This document shows, in pieces, positions 58,001 through 64,000 of a DNA stretch of 64,000 bases (positions within the stretch are counted from its first letter, which is position 1; the number at the start of each line of letters is the position of its first letter). The stretch spans positions 12,940,321 to 13,004,320 of the forward strand of contig NC_092578.1 in the NCBI RefSeq assembly GCF_037975245.1, written 5' to 3'. The position numbers and the translations under genes were made by a program. This DNA comes from Apostichopus japonicus. Taxonomy: Eukaryota; Echinodermata; Holothuroidea; Aspidochirotida; Stichopodidae. The notes beneath the pieces were generated by a model. It was not told the origin of the DNA. It saw only the letters and a program-made list of their open reading frames with translations, and did no database searches.

Positions 58001-59878
58001 ACTGTATATTTTACGACTTTTTTGCGTCTACAGTTATTCTATTCTTACCTTTGTCAAAACGTTTTCTGATCATTTGGACTGCCATCTCCGATAGATTGGA
58101 GCAATGGATGGGCTACAGGCTCTATATGCAGACAGTGCGTGATCTAGGCTAGCTTCAGTAGATGTAAACAAAATAAGTTCGGGCCGGGTCAAAAGGTCAC
58201 GAGAAGCAGCCCTATGATTGGTCAGTTGCTCAAAATCAGGCATGTCCCATAATCAATTAAACTACTACAAATTTACTGCATCTTTAGAGTAATGTGCAAC
58301 AATCGTTTGTTGGCATAGCAAATTATGAATCTCCTGATTATTCTCCGCATTTTAAGCTACAGTAACACCATTCCCCTGAAAAATTGAGCAAAGGAAGCGA
58401 AAAGCAAGCCATGGAAGACGGCCTAATGTTGTGAGCCTGGGCATTGTACTTCAAGGTCCTTCAATTCAATACTGTGCAGTTTTTAATTTCATATAAACAA
58501 ATACTTTTTGCAATGTACTTGTCTGTTTCTGGTTTAATTAATTAAATTAAAAGACAAAACAATATAATGAATGTCAACCAGTACATACTGTACATGTACA
58601 GTACAGTACATACAGTACATGTACTGGGTGTACATGTACAGTGTGTGTAAGTGTTAGGTGTAAACATAGTCTTCTGGCACTCATCCAAATGGATCCCCAC
58701 AAAACAGTTTACAAAAAATACACACTGTACATGTACACCGAATACAATGTATGTACTGTACACACTGTACATGTATGTACTGCTTGAACTTCATTTTATA
58801 GTAAAGTCTTTTAATATGAACTAAACCAGAAACAGTACATTGCAAATAGTATTTGTTTATATGAAATTAAAAACTGCGCAGTATTGAATTGAATGTCCTT
58901 GAAGTACAATACCCAGGCTCACAACACGTGGAACATCATACAGGCAAAAACGTTGAAAATTGGCATCAAAACCCCTACGTCATGCTGAATCGCAGCATGA
59001 AATAGCAACTTTAGAGTTGCACTACTTGCAAATATATCATAGGAAAGCATTGTAATCATTATTTTGTATTGCTTGTACTAGACATAACAACCTCTGAAAG
59101 AATCAAGTACCCTGAAGCAATGGTAAGAGCAATTCATCACTAAAAATAGCACATATTTTAGTGAAAAGTACAAATCGAATATTTTGACAGTTTTAAGTTG
59201 ACCTAACTCCACAAGACAATATTTTTGTAGCCTAATTGTTTATATTCCTGTTTTATGGGATAGACTCTATTTGCATCTGTAATAGGATGTTTAATTACTG
59301 AGAAATGAGACCTCAAAAGTCAGAATATGGTGGTGACAAATTGCGGAATTTCAAAGTGTGATAAATAGGCCAATTGTGAAGCAATGCAACTGAAATTTTC
59401 AGAATATGCCTTTTTCATGGTGTTCCAATGATACAATAAATTTGGGAATTTTTCAAAGATGTCGCACTACAACATACTCCAAAATTTGGTGATTTGATAT
59501 GGAATGACCCATGAAACTCTTTACTGAGTAAAGAGGTTTGTTTACAAGCAACAAAAACTTCAGTCTCCGTCAGTCTAATAGCAATAAACCCTCATGTTTA
59601 TGATATGGAAAATTGAAAGTGCCATGTAAGGCCAACGTGTCAGCTATCCAGTGATGGGTAGCTAGGTTTAGTTAGTGATGACTTCTAAGTTCTAGAAGGA
59701 CTTAGATATTACATTACTAAAATACGATTTTTACCTGTAAATACAGCCAACTGTGTGGCACATATACATAAGCAGCACCCGTGGGCCTACACTGTCTGTT
59801 CTGACTGTAATATAGCTAGGCTACGACTCTCATGGACCATATTATACTCAAACAACTTACCACCGCGACCTTAGCCAT
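46013..59878 (-). CDS. CBR1: Carbonyl reductase (CBR1-like short-chain dehydrogenase), complete, 278 aa
   Basis: Transcribed right to left, exons 59861-59878, 52289-52555, 51166-51278, 48332-48457, 46775-46922 and 46013-46177. All borders are AG/GT with consistent phase, total 837 nt. Exon 1 encodes only MAKVAV and joins VSGSNKGIGF to give the NADPH-binding glycine motif. NNAG is at residues 88-91, the Asn of INYFG at about 113, the catalytic Ser in VVNVSS (138/139), and Tyr193 and Lys197 in YGFSK. VCPGYVATDM follows at 225. The length and the positions of these residues agree closely with vertebrate CBR1 (277 aa), a cytosolic NADPH-dependent reductase of carbonyl compounds and quinones. Intron 1 is 7.3 kb and contains another small gene on the same strand. 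Exons 4-6 belong to the duplicated block, and a second intact set lies at 14766-17179, so alternative 3' ends are conceivable. The symbol reflects family resemblance; orthology within the CBR family is not tested. Confidence 0.9.
49400..49872. repeat. Array of alternating hammerhead-like motifs, 216-bp period
   Basis: Plus-strand motifs GCCTCTGAAGAAGATCC...GGATCGAAACGTCAGGC begin at about 49401, 49617 and 49833. Minus-strand copies lie at about 49552-49592 and 49768-49808. Each opposing pair can form a hairpin. The unit between them includes TTACACAGGCTC and GATAAGCAGATTGCTAAC. Copy A of the duplication has a single pair (21165-21270), so the array expanded in copy B or contracted in copy A. 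Confidence 0.8.
53515..53660. repeat. Dispersed repeat, inverted partner at 58955-59100
   Basis: GAGGTTATTATGTCTAGTAC, AATGCTTTCCTAT, TCTAAAGTTGCTATTTCATG and GGGGTTTTGATGC occur here and, in the same order on the other strand, at about 58955-59100. Both copies lie in CBR intron 1, about 5.3 kb apart. Confidence 0.75.
55716..57226 (-). CDS. Unrecognised small Cys/His-containing protein, nested in CBR intron 1
   Basis: Two exons fit: 56931-57226 (acceptor TCTCTAACAG, donor GTAAGAAG) and 55716-55783 (acceptor TTGATTTCAG, ending in TGA), in matching phase. From the ATG just inside the first of these, they give about 119 residues. The protein starts MITSHKCAVHCAGK and has LTRFTPISWSKVIASAEEW, FYHRDCYVAFTNK and a basic RAKKRQMK stretch; the tail is acidic. 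The spacing of Cys/His pairs and the YHRDCY..FTN phrase recall uncharacterised zinc-binding-like domains common in invertebrate gene models. I cannot name the family. A further upstream exon may exist: ATG at 58083-58085 with donor at 58048 (MAVQMIRKRFDK) is a candidate, but its phase does not fit the 57226 acceptor directly. The start is therefore uncertain. Confidence 0.5.
58428..58926. repeat. Long inverted repeat (MITE-like), arms about 125 bp
   Basis: The left arm 58428-58556 begins TGTTGTGAGCCTGGGCATTG. The right arm, about 58802-58926, reads the same on the other strand with a few mismatches. The 245-bp centre is rich in TACATGTACAGTACA palindromes. No target-site duplication was found. 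It lies in CBR intron 1. Confidence 0.85.
58955..59100. repeat. Dispersed repeat, inverted partner of 53515-53660
   Basis: Reverse-complement copy of the 53.5-kb repeat, starting 30 bases right of the long inverted repeat. The spacing differs between copies in the segment next to AGTTGC. Confidence 0.75.
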
Positions 59879-62800
59879 ATTTTCAGTTCTTTCACGCCTT
59901 TCTAAAGAATACCTGATCGAAGTAACCTGACTCTGTAAGAACTTCAAGATGACTGATTGTTACAACAACCATTCAATAACAAGGGTCCGTTTGGATCTAC
60001 CGAGACAGTTATACACGTTTCGAGATTCCCTTGGCATGAACTGCACATATTGCGCAATCAGCTAAACACTAAGGAAGCGTGTAGGTACTTTTAATTAAAA
60101 CATTGTAGTATCATACAACAAATAAATGCTATAGTCACACGAATGTGGTTCATGATGCCTTGAAGTTGTTACTAAACCAAAGCTAGACTTTTATGGATAA
60201 CTGACAGGTTGTTTATTCATAGCACTTTCGGTTTCCGTACCATAAACGTGAAGGTGTTGTGTAGTATGATCGAGAACACCAACTTTTATTCACCTAAATA
60301 CACGGCGAAATTTCCGCTTCACAGTTCTTGGCTCTAAAGGCCTAAACTTGTCACTTGACCAAATGTACGTACCACATGAACTTCTACTTGTGAACTTTGA
60401 CCTCCAAGCCCGAAACAAATCAACCTCATGTTTGGTAATTTATGGAAAGCGGTAGCCTATGTTGGGTATTGAACACAACACCATGGATGGTTATTGAATT
60501 GCAAAAATAATTTGAGCTTTCTGTCTTTAGATTTTTCCAAAGGGTCCTTGAAGGCGATTTTATGCCCCCCCCCCCCTGATCTCTTTGGATTTCAAGAAAC
60601 TAAACTCACTAAACGGACTAATAAATATCCAACACGAAATATGCCACCTTATTCTGTTTCATAATAAAATCGATTAGTTAACCGGTACATTGGATAATCA
60701 ACTTTTAAATGGCGATATCGGAATTTGTGGGAGCATCGTTATTGAAAAGTTGCTTTTAAACATGTTGAACAGTATTATCTGTCAGGGCCGGGCAGAAATG
60801 TTGTGGATCGAACCGCCGGTTCCGTCAATTACAAACACGAGCTTGTTAACCTTCATTTGATGACAGCCTACGGGGACTATGTGTGAAGACCGAATTTTAG
60901 TTGAATTGATTGTCAATATACTCAAAGGGGCGTATCTCTCTACTCCTCCCCTCTCCACTGGCAGACATAATTTCACAAAAGCAGTCACAAATTCTTCAAC
61001 ATTGTTTAAACAATTGCAAAATATAGCACCAAAGCACCCTCTATTATACTAATATTTTCCACAAATTACTGACGTAAAATATTGAGGCCAGCTCCCCCAC
61101 CCCCACCGCTTTATAAATATTCCTATTCCTATTCCTTTATATAAACTCCTTCCTTGGACGACATAAAATTTTAGGCACCCACCCCCAGTACAAAAATATG
61201 TCACTGTCTCACTCACGATCTCTCTTACTCAGAAATTCAAATTCCACAAAAAAATAATCATTGAACTTTACATTGACCAGTTCCTTGATAAATTGTTTAC
61301 CGAACGTTATCTCAGAGTTGCAAAGAATCAGTTTTCCAATTTCGAATCGAGCCGATTTTAGCATTCGCTGTCTCTGACTGCGCGAGTCGATTCGTGGATT
61401 CGAACCTATATATTATCAATATAAATCAATACCTCTAAAGCTTGTTCGAGTCACGTGCTTTTAAAGCTTACGTGACTCGAGTTTCATGAACTGTTTCATT
61501 TTTACAATGGCATTTTAACCCTTCCGTACGGCATATGTTAATTTGAATATCACATTAGCTGAAGGGACGGGTCTCCTTGAAAACGCAATGACTAAGCATT
61601 TTACATAAGTACAACAGACATCCTATTCGGATAGACTTTTCGTGAATGGTATACGAACATTGTCTGGTTTTCTTCTTCTTCAAGAATGGCTTTTGGCACA
61701 AACTTAAATTACTACTGTTGTAGACCGTTCGAAAGCACTGCTATTAGTGAGTGCAGGTTGTACCACACTTTTGACTGTTGAGAAGTGACCCCTTAAACAG
61801 CTGATTTTCACCGATTACAGTGACTGGGTTATATAATCTCATACAAAGACCAATATATTTATATATATAGGTTAGTTCCACAATGGGAAAATATACTTTT
61901 ATGGCCTCAAAGGACACGTTTACGATGTAGAATAAATTTGTCATGAAATGTCTTACAAGGGTGTGCAGTTATTAATATGAATTTACAATAACAGGAATAA
62001 TTCATAACAAAACGAATTTTGCTGCATTGCACCATTGAACGAGTTAATGAGCTTTAATCTGTTAATATTGTGGGGAAATGGTCCCACAATCGACCGGGTA
62101 GGTGGGAGGGGGTATGTGAGTAATAAAAGAAAACGTAAGATATACTGGTACCTTTAAGCAAGTTAATCCATCCGAGGCAAGAGACAATCCGAATTAAAAT
62201 TTTAAAAATGCACACCTTCGACTCATCACGGAAATACAAATCAAAAGGCAAAGAGAGCACGAAACATGTATTTTATAACTTAAGTTTTTTATTTCCGTGT
62301 GTCAATCTTATTAAATGAAATAAAATATCAAAAGTGTTCTAGATATATGCTGCTTTAAGCAAATAAAATCATCTGCTTCCAGTATTATTTGTTTAATTAA
62401 ATACCCCTAATTATAAAGAAAATAAGGTACATGAAAGAAACAAGACAATGAGCAAATCAAGTGAAGGAGAGAAAAAGTTGATAACACCCTCTTCAAACCA
62501 CCCCAACCCCCACCCCTACCCTCTCCCACCAGCCCCCATCCGGCCCTTGTCTTTTTTTCCAGAAGATTCACAGCGAGTTAACGCTGCTTCAAACCCTTCC
62601 CAAATCCCGATCTCCAATCTGCCCCACCCCTCCCCTCCGATGGTATAATGGCTTCTCTCCCTTATTAACTGTATTAACTTCAAGGTTGTTGTATAGTTTT
62701 ACGTCTTTGCCGTGGACCTGTCATTGCTAATTTGTTTTACTGTATGGATAAACAAAAGTCGCTCTTAGTTTAACAAAATGACAGTTTGACTTATAACCTA

Positions 62801-64000
62801 ATAGACCCGAGCTTACACTGATATTTATTATATATGTTTTTTTAATTGTTATTACTAACTATTGCGTCTTTGTTATTAGTACTAAATACTTTCTAAATCT
62901 ATAGCAATTGTTATATTTGATGTCATCATCCGGCGTATATTATAAGTTATTAAACAATATCGATAAACACGGTAAGCATGGGATGCCAAATGTGAAGACT
63001 CTTAAAGGTCGTTTTGTATATGATATCTGTAATGGCTTCTCCTTGAGTTTACGTAAACGCTAACTAATTGAAACACTTTCATCAAAGATCCACTTTATGT
63101 TGACTACGAGACGGACACCTTTAGAAGCACTAGTCCTAGTCAGGGGGTAGGAAGCTTACAAAAAGTGTGGGGGAGGGGCGTGCACAACATCAGAGGGGCA
63201 CTTTCTCATTCCACAACCACCACTCGTTATGCTATAAACCGATACACACCGGCCATATAACTTAAATATTTATAATGTGTTAGTATGCTATCAATACTTT
63301 TTATTGAGATTGTTTATTGTTAACCGTGCTACAAAATTAGCATGTACAGACTAAAAATAAATAATTAAAATACAATATTAAAGTCCAAATGACAATTCTT
63401 CATCAAAGGGGCACATTTTAATTGCCAGAAGGGCACATTTGCTATTTTGGGGGAAAATGGGGGCGCGTTCCCTCCCCCCTCCCCCGGCCCCTACCCCACT
63501 GGTCTTAGTGACCATCGAAAGAAATATAATGTATCTAAACATTGTCTCTTTCTTAAAGTGGATACAAACCCAACCAGTCATCTTTGAATTGTTATATACA
63601 TGTAATCTCCTCCAAATAGCTAACATAAATATTGTTCCGTTTTGGAGATAGGCTTTTCGTATTTTTCATTTTAATAGTGTTGACACTGACGCAAATGCCA
63701 TCTTTTAGGTCATAGTTAGAGGTTTAATATTTTAGATTCAGGGTTTCCAAAATCAATCTCTAGTACAGAAAATAAAAAAGGCAATTTAATTAAGAAAACC
63801 ATTAAAAAAGTGATAGCACATGTGGTTCAATGATGCCATATTAAGACTTAATTGACCAAGTGTTTCAGCCTTGTGTGTGAAAGAGAACATTAAAATCCGT
63901 GATATCTCCCAAATGGAAGAAGATTGTTCTTAGCTGTTTGAATACGTTGTCTGTGACTGTTATCTCTATCAACTAGACCAACGATGATGGTAGGGGTTTT
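59879..64000. other. Upstream flank of CBR, no recognised gene
   Basis: The promoter of the minus-strand CBR gene should lie just right of 59878; I see no clear TATA box. Short open frames farther right are proline-rich or low-complexity (for example 62448-62648) and show no domain or splice structure. C/G homopolymers occur at about 60566 and 63474. Confidence 0.35.

Noticed and set aside
61390-61412. tRNA B-box-like GGTTCGAATCC on the minus strand; also GAGTTCGAGCCCC near 18811
   Set aside because: Neither sits in a cloverleaf: the T-stem does not pair fully and no A box or acceptor stem is found at the right distance.
62448-62648. 66-codon proline-rich frame
   Set aside because: Low-complexity C-rich DNA produces it; no splice or domain support.

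Overview
The window is eukaryotic. Genes are split by GT-AG introns, intergenic DNA is AT-rich and full of transposons and microsatellites, and there are no operons. The two conserved split genes (SUGCT-like and CBR1-like), the many short non-autonomous hAT elements, a CR1/L2-like LINE, Ty3/gypsy remains and introns scattered with AGGTCAAAGGTCA-type repeats suggest a marine deuterostome. An echinoderm, perhaps a sea cucumber, is my best guess, but this is inferred from style and not proven.

Layout. 1-12.4 kb: last eight exons of a SUGCT-like mitochondrial CoA-transferase (+), with intronic minisatellites and one hAT element. 14.8-17.2 kb: three intact 3' exons of a carbonyl reductase (-) with no matching 5' exons. 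18.3-20.5 kb: three mobile elements nested one inside another, each with its own target-site duplication. 21.6-22.4 kb: another hAT element. 25.4-26.5 kb: single-coding-exon gene for a secreted protein made of six FG-GAP/VCBS-like repeats. 30.9-36.8 kb: a LINE, hAT elements and a broken Ty3/gypsy element. 37-42.8 kb: repeats and no recognised gene. 42.8-50.9 kb: second copy of the 11.5-22.8 kb block. 46.0-59.9 kb: complete six-exon carbonyl reductase gene (-, 278 aa) that uses the 3' exons of this second copy; a small unrecognised gene lies inside its first intron. 59.9-64 kb: upstream flank, nothing recognised.

The most unusual feature is the segmental duplication. SUGCT and CBR are convergent, and the duplicated block carries exactly the junction: the last exon of SUGCT and exons 4-6 of CBR. 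Each gene therefore has one 5' part and two candidate 3' parts. The second SUGCT tail is broken by a frameshift. The extra CBR tail keeps its splice sites, reading frame and catalytic Ser-Tyr-Lys, and it differs from the other tail mainly at synonymous sites. The duplicate also supplies empty sites that date several transposon insertions as later than the duplication.

All exon models were read by eye from splice signals, phase and recalled family resemblance. No alignment or database search was run.
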